A DNA stretch of 47,724 nucleotides from Deltaproteobacteria bacterium (GTDB lineage: Bacteria > UBA10199 > SBBF01): NCBI GenBank assembly GCA_016183175.1, contig JACPFC010000092.1, positions 1-47,724 of the forward strand, read 5' to 3'. A model generated the notes under the pieces. The model had not been told where the DNA came from and made no database searches. It saw only the letters and a program-made list of their open reading frames with translations. Position 1 is the first letter of the stretch; each line of letters starts with the position of its first letter. This document shows, one piece after another, positions 40,418 to 47,724 of the stretch. The position numbers and the translations under genes were made by a program.

Positions 40418-40873
40418 CTATTTTCGGCGGGCTTTTTGCAAAATTTCCAGATCGGTCAAATCCTGTTTTCGCCCTGATGCTTTTTTGTTTTTAATCAGTT
40501 CGCGCAAACCGATAAAATAGGCCGTTTCATTTCCAAAAGCGCCCCTTTTTCTGTTCTTCCAGATGCAATCAAATTTGACGCCATCAATGGAGGTGATCAC
40601 GTCCACCCTCACCGGTTCGTATCCGAGCTGGATGAAATGCCCTTCCCTGGCAAAATCCTCCGGCGACAGTTTCAGCGAGCCAAAACCGAATTCCTTCAGC
40701 GCCTCGATGACTCTCTTGCCGTTTTCAATATCGGGTTTTACCAGGAGATCCAAATCCTTGGTGTAACGGGGAATGGCGTGAAAAGCGACCGCAAAGGCTC
40801 CGACAATGCAGTAACTGACTTTATGCTTATTGAACAACCGTAATAACTCTTCGAAGTCCTTTTCGATGGGCAC
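40418..40873 (-). CDS. nucleotidyltransferase-fold protein of a two-gene module
   Basis: A 151-residue protein. YCIVGAFAVAFH followed by RYTKDLDLLV gives the nucleotidyltransferase signature: a G-x-A-V-x-x-H helix and the metal-binding DxD at D40/D42. RVDVITSIDGVKFDCIW would provide the third acidic residue. The family includes MNT-like and AbiEii/DUF6036-like proteins, often in toxin-antitoxin modules. It overlaps the small gene upstream by 47 bases. Which partner would be toxic is unknown. Confidence 0.75.
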   Translation of the reverse strand: MPIEKDFEELLRLFNKHKVSYCIVGAFAVAFHAIPRYTKDLDLLVKPDIENGKRVIEALKEFGFGSLKLSPEDFAREGHFIQLGYEPVRVDVITSIDGVKFDCIWKNRKRGAFGNETAYFIGLRELIKNKKASGRKQDLTDLEILQKARRK

Positions 40874-41024
40874 GCGGCCTCCCTTTCCTTATTTTCCAGT
40901 AGAGGTCCCGAAGATAATGCATGGTGGCCAGACGTTGTGCAGGCCTTTGCGAGAGATAGTATTTTAACTCGAAGTCACGGGCTTCCTTGTTGGAGGTTGA
41001 TTTATGCACCCAGACTTTTTGCAT
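40827..41024 (-). CDS. small partner of the nucleotidyltransferase
   Basis: A 65-residue basic protein (MQKVWVHKSTSNKEARDFELKYYLSQ...). I recall small proteins of this pattern (K-V-x-V-x-K-S near the N-terminus, then Y-Y-x-S-x-x-P-x-x-R-L, then L-R-x-x-Y-x-x, ending RRVIxVV) encoded directly before nucleotidyltransferase-fold proteins in many genomes. The overlapping arrangement and orientation agree with a coupled pair. No further function can be inferred. Confidence 0.65.
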   Translation of the reverse strand: MQKVWVHKSTSNKEARDFELKYYLSQRPAQRLATMHYLRDLYWKIRKGRPRAHRKGLRRVITVVQ

Positions 41025-41056
41025 ATGGACCCCCAGACTATCACAGCAAACGTCTT

Positions 41057-42310
41057 TTATAAAGAAGAGAGTGAGGCCTCCCTGTCGGCCGCCAGGCCTG
41101 CTATGCGGGCCAGAAGGCGGGAGAGGCCGACCACGCTTTCCTTCTGCCGGCAGTCCAGAAAAAATTCCTCGTGCGGCTCATCCAGCTTGTGCAGGCAGAG
41201 GCAGGAAAAGGCCATGCCGGGGCTGTTCAGGCTTTCATACTCGTTTTTGGATTCGTGAAAACGAAAGAAGCCCCCCACGTCCGTCTTTCCAACCATATAA
41301 ATAACCGGCTCGATGGGATAGCCGCTGTAGGTGTCGATCGTCGGAATCCCCTCCTGAATCAGAAACGAATCGGTCGGCGTGGTTCCCTTGGACGAAAGAA
41401 GCTTGTTTTTTTGACGGCGGTTGAGAGAGAGAATTTCTTCCCCCGAGTAGATGAGGAGAATTCCGAGGCCGTAAGTCCCCCGGTTGTTTTTGACATAGAC
41501 ATAAGGGGTTTCCCGGATTCCGTATTCCTCATGCTTCTTCCGCGTTTTTTCGAGGATCGCATCGATTTTTCGGGCCATACAGCGGAGAGAATCGACATTG
41601 TCCAACGCCACCTCGGTGGCCACATCGGTTTCCGGAAACATCTGCCAGAGATCAAGCCCGAAATGGCCGCAGAAATCGGCCAGAAGTTCTTTGAGAATTC
41701 TGAAGTGGACAATCTTTTGCCGGCTCTGCCAGCCCATGGCGGGGCCGGGAATGATCGGCTGATCGATGTTTAAAAGGGCCGAAGGGACCCCCGAGGCAAA
41801 ATCGTTGTTCGAAACGATGAGATCGGGGCCGAAGCCATCCACGACAACGCGGTTCCCATTCCGCTGGATTTTGTACAGATCGAACGATTGGGATGTCTTT
41901 CCTTCCTCATCCAGGTCAATCCGCGTTTTCGCCTCGTGCAAAGATTCTCCCGCCGTTCCGATTCGCGTTTCAAGGCCGGCCGACTCCATTAGACGCTGAA
42001 GGTGATGAAGGTTTTTTAAATAAAACTTGTTCCGGGTGTGCTCCTCGCCGTAGAGCAAAACCTTGCGCACTCCCGGCTGATAGTCCCCGAAATATCCCTT
42101 GAACGTTTCCGCCGTAAATCGTGAAAAAGAATTGCACAGGTTGTTGAAGCCGGCGGGAAAGAGATTGGTGTCAACCACGGCGATTTTGTTTCCCGAGTGG
42201 CGAATATCGCAGGAGAGGTACAGAAGGGGAGTGAGGCCTTTCCATTTTTCCTCAAACCATTTCTCTACCTCGGGCTGTTTATTTTTTAGTTGCTTGTATA
42301 TCTCTTCCAT
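41057..42310 (-). CDS. gshA: glutamate-cysteine ligase, Acidithiobacillus-type GshA
   Basis: A 417-residue ATP-grasp-like ligase for the first step of glutathione synthesis. It matches the GshA group first described in Acidithiobacillus, distinct from the Escherichia coli type: LYLSCDIRHSGNKIAVVDTNLFPAGFNNLC near residues 31-60, DQPIIPGPAMGWQSRQKIVHF, YVYVKNNRGTYGLGI and the C-terminal LCLHKLDEPHEEFFLDCR. It overlaps the glnE stop by 32 bases, so the two are co-translated or coupled. No gshB is seen in the window. Confidence 0.88.
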   Translation of the reverse strand: MEEIYKQLKNKQPEVEKWFEEKWKGLTPLLYLSCDIRHSGNKIAVVDTNLFPAGFNNLCNSFSRFTAETFKGYFGDYQPGVRKVLLYGEEHTRNKFYLKNLHHLQRLMESAGLETRIGTAGESLHEAKTRIDLDEEGKTSQSFDLYKIQRNGNRVVVDGFGPDLIVSNNDFASGVPSALLNIDQPIIPGPAMGWQSRQKIVHFRILKELLADFCGHFGLDLWQMFPETDVATEVALDNVDSLRCMARKIDAILEKTRKKHEEYGIRETPYVYVKNNRGTYGLGILLIYSGEEILSLNRRQKNKLLSSKGTTPTDSFLIQEGIPTIDTYSGYPIEPVIYMVGKTDVGGFFRFHESKNEYESLNSPGMAFSCLCLHKLDEPHEEFFLDCRQKESVVGLSRLLARIAGLAADREASLSSL

Positions 42311-44951
42311 CGTAACTCTCGATAAAAGTTTCCGTGTATATCTTCCTCACTTTTTCGCGTAAAGCCAGGTATTTCTCCAAAAATTCGGCGGAATTTTTCA
42401 GTTTCAAATCGCGGGCGATCTCATCCAAAAAGGGGTCCTTTACGTTCCACCGGCGCTGGCTTCTCTGTTTGCGCAGATAGATCCTCGATTCGACATCCCT
42501 GTAAAAAGTGTAGGCCTCCACGAGAGGGGCAACCGTTGCCTCCGGCACAATCTTCAATTTAGCCAGAGTTTCAAGGCCGTCAAAGGTGTTGGCGGTGTGG
42601 AGTTTTGGAAAATCACGGCCGTGGATCAGTTGATGGTACTGGAGAAAAAATTCGATATCCATCACCCCTCCCTTTCCCCCCTTCATGTCGATAAATGACT
42701 CAGACTCGCGCGCAATCTCGCATTCCACGCGGGTCCGGAGGCGGTGCATCTCTTTGACAATGTTCGAGGAAAAGGGGCGTGAGTACAAAAGGGCGTCGAT
42801 ATGGTTCCTGACCAGGCGGGCGAAGTGCGGGGGGCCGGCAATGGGGCGGGCGCGCAGAAGCGACTGCCTCTCCCAGATCTGCGAGGCGGTTTTCTGGTAG
42901 TCGATGAATCCCTCGAGGCTTGTGACCAAAGGCCCCTGATGGCCGGAGGGGCGGAGTTCGGTGTCGATGGCATAAGCCCGGCCGGCGCGCGTGGTTAGGG
43001 AGAGGATGGAGATGAATTTCTGGACCAGCCGGGCAAAGTACTCTGAATTGCTTATTTTGCCCGCGCCCGTTGTCTCCCCCATCTGCGAAAAGATGAAAAT
43101 GAGATCAAGATCGGAGCCATAATTAATCTCGCGCCCCCCAAGTTTTCCCATCCCGACGGTCATGATATCGGCGTCGATGGGTCTTCCGTATTTCGGCTCC
43201 AGCTCGCGCAGGACGATCAAAAGCGTTTCCTGACAGATCGCCTCGGCCAAAAGAGAGAGACGGCAGAGGATGTCGCGGCGCGAAAAAGCGGGTTTCCACC
43301 CCAAAGAATCTGTCGATTCTTTGGGGACCCCGGGGTTATGCTCAAGCTCGACGATTTTTTTTATCTCGTCTTTTTTAAAATAGCGGATTTCGTCGAACCA
43401 GTCCTCCAATTTGGGCCACTGGGCCAAGCGGTCCTGAAGGGCCTGCCGATACTCGGTCAGCAGGGCCTCGTCTTTTTGCTCCGCGGAAGGGATTGTCGCA
43501 TTTTCGCTAGGGGTTCCACCCCAGAGAATCTGTCGATTCTCTGGGGACCCCGGGGTTCCACCCCAGAGAATCTGTCGATTCTCTGGGGACCCCGGGGTGG
43601 TCTCGGCAAAAAGGCTCTCGAATATCCGGTGAACGTTGTCGACGGCCGTTTCCAGTTGATCCTGAAACCGCTTGAGCGCCTCCTCCGGGTCCTTCTCGAA
43701 GTAACCCATCCGCCGGGCGGTTTTGAGTTGCTCCGCGGGATCGGGGGAGAGAAGGTGCGTCTGCCGCTCATCCTCCAACTGGAGGCGATGTTCCAGACGC
43801 CTCAAGAAGAGATAACTCTCTTTGAGGGAGGCCGCGTCCTTAAGGCTCACGAGGCCGGCTGTCTCCAGCCGGGCCAGCGTCTCGATGGTTCCGGTGTGGC
43901 GGATCTCCGGTTTTTTCCCTCCGTAAATCAGAAGGAACGCCTGCACAAAAAACTCAATCTCCCGAATGCCGCCGATTCCCAGTTTCACGTGAAATCCCTT
44001 CGGCGGTTTTTTATCAAGCTCGGCGCGGATCTTTTGCTTCATTGCCTGAATATGATGCAGGGCCGTCAGATCGAGCGACTTCCGATAGATAAAGGGTTCC
44101 ATCCTCTTCAGGAACTCCTCTCCCAGCGCGGGATCGCCGGCCAGAGGCCGCCCCTTGGTCCAGGCCTGCCTCTCCCAGTCGGCGCCGAAGTTTTCGTAAT
44201 ACGAAACCATCGCCGAAACCGAATTGACCAGCGTCCCCGCCGATCCTTCCGGCCGAAGGTCCCAGTCGACCCGGTAGAGGAATCCGTTCTCGGTCTCGTC
44301 TGCAAGCGCCTTTGTCACCCCCTGAACATGACGCACAAAAAACTGATGCCCCTCGTCACCTTCGGTGACGGCAACGAGATCGATATCCGAACTCAAATTC
44401 AATTCGCGCCCCCCCAGTTTTCCAAGGGCAAAAATGTGGTAGCGCCGTTTTTTCGGCGGGGGGAGAGGCGTTTTTTTCGCGGCAATCGACAAGGCGAAAA
44501 TCCGGCGGTCGACAGCCGTCACAATCGCCTCCGCCAGATCGCTTAATTCGGTCAGCACCACCTCGTCGGACGCACCGAAGGCCCGGCTGGCACCTGCGAG
44601 GTCTTTGGCCATGATCCGGAACAGTTCGCGGTATTTGTATCGGCGGATTTTTTTGAGCCACGGCTCCAATTCAGGAGAATCAATCCGGCCGAGCTCATGG
44701 CTGAAATGGGAGAGGGCCTTTGTTTTCTTTAGATACGGGGACTGAACCGCTTCGATGGCGGAGGCCGGGTGTCTCACGGCAAAACGGGCCAGAAACCGGC
44801 TGTTGCCGAATATTTTTGAGAGGGCCTCAAAGCCCAAGCCCTCTTTTGGGATTTTGATTTTCTGCGCCTTGGCCGCGGCGCAAAAACGCTCCCACTCGGC
44901 CTCGGCCTCATCGGGCATGGCGGAGAGGGCGAACGGTTTATTCAAGAGCAT
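42279..44951 (-). CDS. glnE: bifunctional glutamine synthetase adenylyltransferase GlnE
   Basis: An 890-residue two-headed enzyme that removes (N-half) and adds (C-half) AMP on glutamine synthetase in response to PII. Both nucleotidyltransferase sites are present: ALGKLGGRELNLSSDIDLV and GMGKLGGREINYGSDLDLIF. The regulatory linkers carry three copies of repeat R5: two tandem 14-residue units (TPGSPENRQILWGG twice) between the N-half and the linker, and a third (NPGVPKESTDSLGW) before the C-half. All stay in frame, and removing them gives a normal GlnE. No other nitrogen gene is adjacent. Confidence 0.93.
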   Translation of the reverse strand: MLLNKPFALSAMPDEAEAEWERFCAAAKAQKIKIPKEGLGFEALSKIFGNSRFLARFAVRHPASAIEAVQSPYLKKTKALSHFSHELGRIDSPELEPWLKKIRRYKYRELFRIMAKDLAGASRAFGASDEVVLTELSDLAEAIVTAVDRRIFALSIAAKKTPLPPPKKRRYHIFALGKLGGRELNLSSDIDLVAVTEGDEGHQFFVRHVQGVTKALADETENGFLYRVDWDLRPEGSAGTLVNSVSAMVSYYENFGADWERQAWTKGRPLAGDPALGEEFLKRMEPFIYRKSLDLTALHHIQAMKQKIRAELDKKPPKGFHVKLGIGGIREIEFFVQAFLLIYGGKKPEIRHTGTIETLARLETAGLVSLKDAASLKESYLFLRRLEHRLQLEDERQTHLLSPDPAEQLKTARRMGYFEKDPEEALKRFQDQLETAVDNVHRIFESLFAETTPGSPENRQILWGGTPGSPENRQILWGGTPSENATIPSAEQKDEALLTEYRQALQDRLAQWPKLEDWFDEIRYFKKDEIKKIVELEHNPGVPKESTDSLGWKPAFSRRDILCRLSLLAEAICQETLLIVLRELEPKYGRPIDADIMTVGMGKLGGREINYGSDLDLIFIFSQMGETTGAGKISNSEYFARLVQKFISILSLTTRAGRAYAIDTELRPSGHQGPLVTSLEGFIDYQKTASQIWERQSLLRARPIAGPPHFARLVRNHIDALLYSRPFSSNIVKEMHRLRTRVECEIARESESFIDMKGGKGGVMDIEFFLQYHQLIHGRDFPKLHTANTFDGLETLAKLKIVPEATVAPLVEAYTFYRDVESRIYLRKQRSQRRWNVKDPFLDEIARDLKLKNSAEFLEKYLALREKVRKIYTETFIESYDGRDIQATKK
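43296..43335. repeat. palindromic repeat R5, third copy in glnE
   Basis: CCCCAAAGAAT / ATTCTTTGGGG around CTGTCG, followed by ACCCCGGGG. It differs from the tandem copies at 43514-43597 by a compensated base pair (AAAGAAT/ATTCTTT against AGAGAAT/ATTCTCT). Confidence 0.9.
43514..43597. repeat. palindromic repeat R5, two tandem 42-bp copies in glnE
   Basis: Two identical 42-base units, each with CCCCAGAGAAT / ATTCTCTGGGG arms around CTGTCG and an ACCCCGGGG tail. 42 bases equal 14 codons, so the GlnE frame is kept. Confidence 0.95.
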
Positions 44952-44992
44952 GATGGGCGTTTAGTGTATGGGAAAGAGAAATGGATGACAAT

Positions 44993-45036
44993 AAAACTCC
45001 TCCATTTCCCTAAAAAAGGGTTTTGGGAGGAGTTTT
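44993..45036. terminator. bidirectional intrinsic terminator between doxX and glnE
   Basis: AAAACTCCTCC (44993-45003) pairs with GGAGGAGTTTT (45026-45036); an inner CCCT...AGGG stem lies between. T-runs follow on both strands. It would end doxX transcription on the minus strand. No transcript is expected from the plus side. Confidence 0.85.
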
Positions 45037-45074
45037 TATCGATGAAGGATCAACCTTAAGCCCCCGTGGGCTCA

Positions 45075-45455
45075 TTACGACTTGATCCCCAGCCTTCCTT
45101 CCAGCGACCAGCGTCCGCTTCCGGCCAGCATCAATGTGATTGATGCCGCCAGGAGGACCAGGTGGTATTCGTAGCCGTTGTCTCCCACGAAGAAACCATG
45201 GCCGAAGTGCACCGTGAAGAGAGTGAACGCGGTCACCACTGCCATCACCAGTGCGGCGTATCGGGTAAAAAACCCGAGGAAGAGACACAATCCGCCGAAG
45301 AGGTACAGGAATGGGGCCACGGTCGATGCACCAATCGACATGGTATATCCATGGGACAGGGTTGCGTATCCATGCATGATGAATACGACCCCGCAAGCGA
45401 GCCGTAAGGGGAGGATCATATACTCCCGATAGGCAGATACGAATTTGCCGATCAT
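45075..45455 (-). CDS. DoxX family membrane protein
   Basis: A 126-residue protein with four membrane helices (about residues 14-36, 45-62, 68-88 and 99-112). The sequence LPLRLACGVVFIMHGYATL and FLYLFGGLCLFLGFFTRYAAL matches the DoxX family, membrane proteins linked to quinone redox chemistry and stress. A perfect AGGAGG ribosome site precedes the ATG, which is unusual for this window and suggests high expression. Single gene, closed by the terminator at 44993-45036. Confidence 0.9.
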   Translation of the reverse strand: MIGKFVSAYREYMILPLRLACGVVFIMHGYATLSHGYTMSIGASTVAPFLYLFGGLCLFLGFFTRYAALVMAVVTAFTLFTVHFGHGFFVGDNGYEYHLVLLAASITLMLAGSGRWSLEGRLGIKS

Positions 45456-45597
45456 ATTCCCTCCTGTCTAAGTTATGGCTAACTCTATAGGTAGTTTATC
45501 AGAATAATTAAGAGAAGTCATTGTTATCAAAAGATTTTTTGATGCAGTGCGTGATGGATTTTGGGGCGGTTTAAAGGCCCCAATTTAGGGGGGGCTG

Positions 45598-45649
45598 GAG
45601 CTCGCCTTGGGCCTTTTTGATGTCGATTCGGTGGAAGAGCTGAAAAGGA
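45598..45649 (+). other. possible coding remnant between rlpA and doxX
   Basis: The gap 45456-45649 holds AT-rich DNA near doxX. In one plus-strand frame LELALGLFDVDSVEELKRII can be read; it looks like real protein but has no start codon and runs into the end of rlpA. It may be the tail of a lost gene. No family could be named. Confidence 0.25.
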
Positions 45650-46093
45650 TTATTTCCGCGCCACGAACTTCCGTTCGGGCTTGTAAACTTCAATCTTGAC
45701 GGACCCAACCCCCTGACCCACCATGTCCAGTTCAACGGCGGCCGCAAACGAAAGGTCGAGGATTCTTCCCGGAATATAAGGCCCGCGATCGTTGAGACGA
45801 ACGGTGACGACCCGGTTGTTTTTCAGGTTGGTCACGCGAAGGGTGGAACCGAAGGGGAGCGATTTGTGGGCGGCGGTCAGATCATACATGTTGTATTTTT
45901 CGCCGTTGGCGGTTGTTCTCCCGTGAAAAGGAACGCCGTACCACGACGCCCTGCCGAGAAGGACGGCATCCGGCCGCTCCTTCTTTTGGAACATCTCGTT
46001 AAGCTTAAGGCTCGAATGGGTCCCCGACCGCGAGCAGGCTGATCCCAGGAGGGCAAAGACCAGCGTTATCATGATGAATGAATGCCTCTTCAT
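45650..46093 (-). CDS. rlpA: RlpA-like septal lytic transglycosylase lipoprotein
   Basis: A 147-residue lipoprotein. The lipobox LGSAC puts the lipidated cysteine at residue 20. The double-psi beta-barrel has the RlpA core: GRASWYGVPFHGRTTANGEKYNMYDLTAAHKSLPFG and VTVRLNDRGPYIPGRILDLS, with the catalytic-type aspartate in LNDRGP. RlpA cleaves denuded glycan strands at the division septum. There is no C-terminal SPOR domain, so septal targeting would have to come by another route. AAGGAA seven bases before the ATG is the ribosome site. Confidence 0.9.
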   Translation of the reverse strand: MKRHSFIMITLVFALLGSACSRSGTHSSLKLNEMFQKKERPDAVLLGRASWYGVPFHGRTTANGEKYNMYDLTAAHKSLPFGSTLRVTNLKNNRVVTVRLNDRGPYIPGRILDLSFAAAVELDMVGQGVGSVKIEVYKPERKFVARK

Positions 46094-46291
46094 TTGATTC
46101 CTTTCTTGACCCCCTGCAAAAAAAGCGAAACGATATTTAAGCCTAAACGTGAGAGTGAAGAGACGTGCTACGCGAGGTTGCGATTGAGTGCCTTAACCTT
46201 AAAGTGTTTTGGGAATGTCTGCTCCCTAACACCCTTGACGCGACGAGTCAAACAAAATATCACTCTGATTATCGGCAGACGTGTAAAAAAG

Positions 46292-46320
46292 TTGCCTGGA
46301 ATCTTAAAAGATAATATATT
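46292..46320 (+). promoter_or_regulatory. candidate promoter of the glycosyltransferase gene
   Basis: TTGCCT (46292-46297), 17 bases, TATATT (46315-46320). A start about seven bases further would give a leader of some 165 bases containing the whole R2 element. The rest of the gap 46094-46388 shows no gene; a small inverted repeat TTGAC/GTCAA lies near 46240. Confidence 0.45.
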
Positions 46321-46388
46321 TCAATTACTTATTGTCTATTTTTTAGTTGAAATCTCCGGTAGAGTGCGTTACCTAAGGGAAAAAACAA

Positions 46389-46492
46389 AGCGCACAATCG
46401 GGCTTTGCCCGTTGTGCGAGCGGGGTTTGGGGCCATTTGAGGCCCGAAATCCAATGATGCGAGTAGCAACAGCCGGGCCGAAAGGGCCCCAA
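46389..46492 (+). repeat. leader-type repeat R2, copy before the glycosyltransferase
   Basis: A hairpin around CGGGCTTTGCCCG, then GCGAGCGGGGTTTGGGGCC, ATTTGAGGCCCGAAATCC, GATGCGAGTAGCAACAGC and CGGGCCGAAAGGGCCCCAA, directly joined to the ATG at 46493. Same orientation relative to the gene as at rarA and tamA. Confidence 0.85.
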
Positions 46493-47724
46493 ATGAAAAT
46501 GAAGCTTCTCTTTATCAACTATGAGTTCCCTCCGTTAGGGGGAGGAGGGGGAAATGCCAATGAACAGATTGCCCGTCACTTGGCGGCATTGGGGCATGAG
46601 GTGGTGGTGCTGACCTCCCGTTTTAAGGGCCTCCCCAGGGAAGAAACCCGTGACGGCTATCGGATCGTCCGCATTCCCACCCTTCGGCGTTATCAGGAAA
46701 AATGCTGGGTCTTTGAAATGGCGGTCTTCATGTTTTCGTCGATTTTTTATGCCCCCAAATGGGCCCGCCGGTGGCGCCCCGACCGGTGCATTGCCTTTTT
46801 TACCCTTCCCAGTGCCCCGGCGGCGTGGGTGATCAAGAAAATTTTTGGGGTTCCCTATATCGTCTCTCTCCGCGGCGGCGATGTCCCCGGTTTCCTGCCC
46901 GAGCAGTTGCGTTTTTATCACCGGATAACGGCCTGGCTGATCCGGTTTTTGTGGAAAGGGGCCGAAAGCATTGTGGCCAACAGCGAAGGGTTAAAGAGGC
47001 TGGCCCTTGGGACAGGGAGGGGGTTGGATATAGCCATTATCCCCAACGGTGTGGACGCCGGTTTTTTCCGGAATAGTGTTTTGTCGAATGATAAAATCCC
47101 CCCTTTGGCACCGGTTGAACCGGCTCAGCCGGCCCTGCCGGTCCCCCCTTTGACAAAGGGGGGGAGGGGGGATTTCGAGACACGCAATGTTTTCCGTATC
47201 CTCACCGCCGGCCGCTTAACCGCCCAAAAGGGGATCGACACCCTCCTTCAATCCTTTTGCCGCCTCAAGCCGTCCTTGAAAAAACCGGTCCAGCTCTGGA
47301 TTGTGGGAGACGGCCCCCTCCGGTCTTCTCTGGAAGATCTGACGGCCGATCTGGGAATCCGGAACGATGTCTTCTTTCTGGGTTGGCGTGATCGTGAAAC
47401 GTTGAAGACTTTTTACTCCTCTGCTGATCTTTTTATCCTCCCCTCGCTCGATGAAGGGATGCCCAACGTGGTGCTGGAGGCGATGGCGATGGGGCTCCCG
47501 ATTGTGGCCACCAATGTCGCCGGGACGCGCGAACTGGTGCGGGAGGGGAAAAACGGCTATCTGGTCCCCCCAAAAAATCCGGAGGCGCTTGCCGACATCC
47601 TCTCCCAGTTGATTTCCCGGGACGATCTTCTGCAGGAAATGTCCCGCCAGTCCCGCCTCCTTGCCCGGCAGTACGACTGGAAGGCCGTGGCGCTGGAATA
47701 CTTAAGACTCTGCGAGACAGCCGC
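46493..47724 (+). CDS. GT4 family glycosyltransferase, 3' end outside the window
   Basis: About 410 codons run to the edge without a stop. MKMKLLFINYEFPPLGGGGGN is the GT-B N-terminal start with the glycine loop. Further signatures are SLRGGDVPGF, NSEGLKRLA, PNGVDAGFF, LTAGRLTAQKGIDTLL and the nucleotide-sugar EX7E motif EGMPNVVLE followed by AMGLPIVATNVAGTREL. It is a retaining GT4 enzyme, probably for lipopolysaccharide or another cell-surface glycan; the donor is unknown. Residues between the two Rossmann halves (KIPPLAPVEP...PPLTKGGRGDF) are encoded by an R1 repeat in frame. Two possible ATG starts (46493 and 46499). Confidence 0.88.
   Translation, partial: MKMKLLFINYEFPPLGGGGGNANEQIARHLAALGHEVVVLTSRFKGLPREETRDGYRIVRIPTLRRYQEKCWVFEMAVFMFSSIFYAPKWARRWRPDRCIAFFTLPSAPAAWVIKKIFGVPYIVSLRGGDVPGFLPEQLRFYHRITAWLIRFLWKGAESIVANSEGLKRLALGTGRGLDIAIIPNGVDAGFFRNSVLSNDKIPPLAPVEPAQPALPVPPLTKGGRGDFETRNVFRILTAGRLTAQKGIDTLLQSFCRLKPSLKKPVQLWIVGDGPLRSSLEDLTADLGIRNDVFFLGWRDRETLKTFYSSADLFILPSLDEGMPNVVLEAMAMGLPIVATNVAGTRELVREGKNGYLVPPKNPEALADILSQLISRDDLLQEMSRQSRLLARQYDWKAVALEYLRLCETA
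47094..47174. repeat. repeat family R1 copy inside the glycosyltransferase
   Basis: AAATCCCCCCTTTGG at the left and CCCCCCTTTGACAAAGGGGG then GAGGGGGGATTT at the right, with an inner CCGGTTGAACCGG hairpin. It is translated without breaking the frame, at the linker between the two GT-B domains. Confidence 0.8.

Noticed and set aside
43514-43597. Tandem palindromes as a possible CRISPR array
   Set aside because: Two directly adjacent units without spacers, translated in frame inside glnE, and no cas gene in the window.
43338-44546. A 402-codon open frame opposite glnE
   Set aside because: Shadow of glnE; the repeated STPENLSILWGPRG peptide in it is only the antisense of R5.
46094-46388. A possible small RNA in the gap upstream of rlpA
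   Set aside because: Some short inverted repeats are present, but no known RNA family, terminator or conserved core could be recognised.

Overview
The window looks like a chromosome segment of a Gram-negative, deltaproteobacterium-like organism, possibly from a metagenome. Reasons: an outer-membrane assembly pair (TamA/TamB type), RlpA, Mpl, GlnE, an Acidithiobacillus-type GshA, a DUF4911 protein and a full Bat operon. Use of ThiO (glycine oxidase) for thiamine suggests that oxygen is available. I see no rRNA, tRNA, CRISPR array, prophage or transposase gene.

Layout. 1-291: a Phd/VapC toxin-antitoxin pair cut by the window edge. 335-5150: a TPP-riboswitch-controlled thiamine operon on the minus strand (thiS-thiO-thiG-thiC, then an SDR reductase and a DUF4911 protein). 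5205-10113: a minus-strand operon that looks like an iron/flavin redox uptake system (outer-membrane barrel, FMN-binding protein, membrane protein, ApbE flavin transferase, cytochrome c-FTR1 permease fusion), with a palindrome over its promoter. 10374-11738: a large lipoprotein. 11742-13174: a pteridine-reductase-like SDR and a QueC-like protein. 13131-18368: rarA, uvrB and uvrC, all carrying lesions. 18365-26934: a small unknown protein, a thioesterase, tamA, tamB and mpl. 27061-31149: an unknown small protein, a broken M16 peptidase and a broken dnaJ. 31172-39228: the Bat operon (MoxR, DUF58, DUF4381-like, BatA, BatB, BatC, BatD, BatE). 39307-44951: a lipase-like hydrolase, a PIN-toxin remnant, a nucleotidyltransferase pair, gshA and glnE. 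45075 to the end: DoxX, RlpA and a GT4 glycosyltransferase running off the edge.

Two themes cut across the genes. First, at least six families of short palindromic repeats are scattered here. Many lie inside genes and keep the frame (apbE, uvrC, glnE three times, the glycosyltransferase). One family forms a roughly 100-nt element ending at the start codons of rarA, tamA and the glycosyltransferase in the same orientation. Another family supplies the signal peptides of BatC and BatD. Second, many genes carry short tandem duplications or internal deletions relative to their families: rarA, uvrB, the M16 peptidase, dnaJ, batA and batE. These could be real decay or assembly damage, and read mapping would decide. 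All function calls rest on motifs and family knowledge read by eye; no database search was run.
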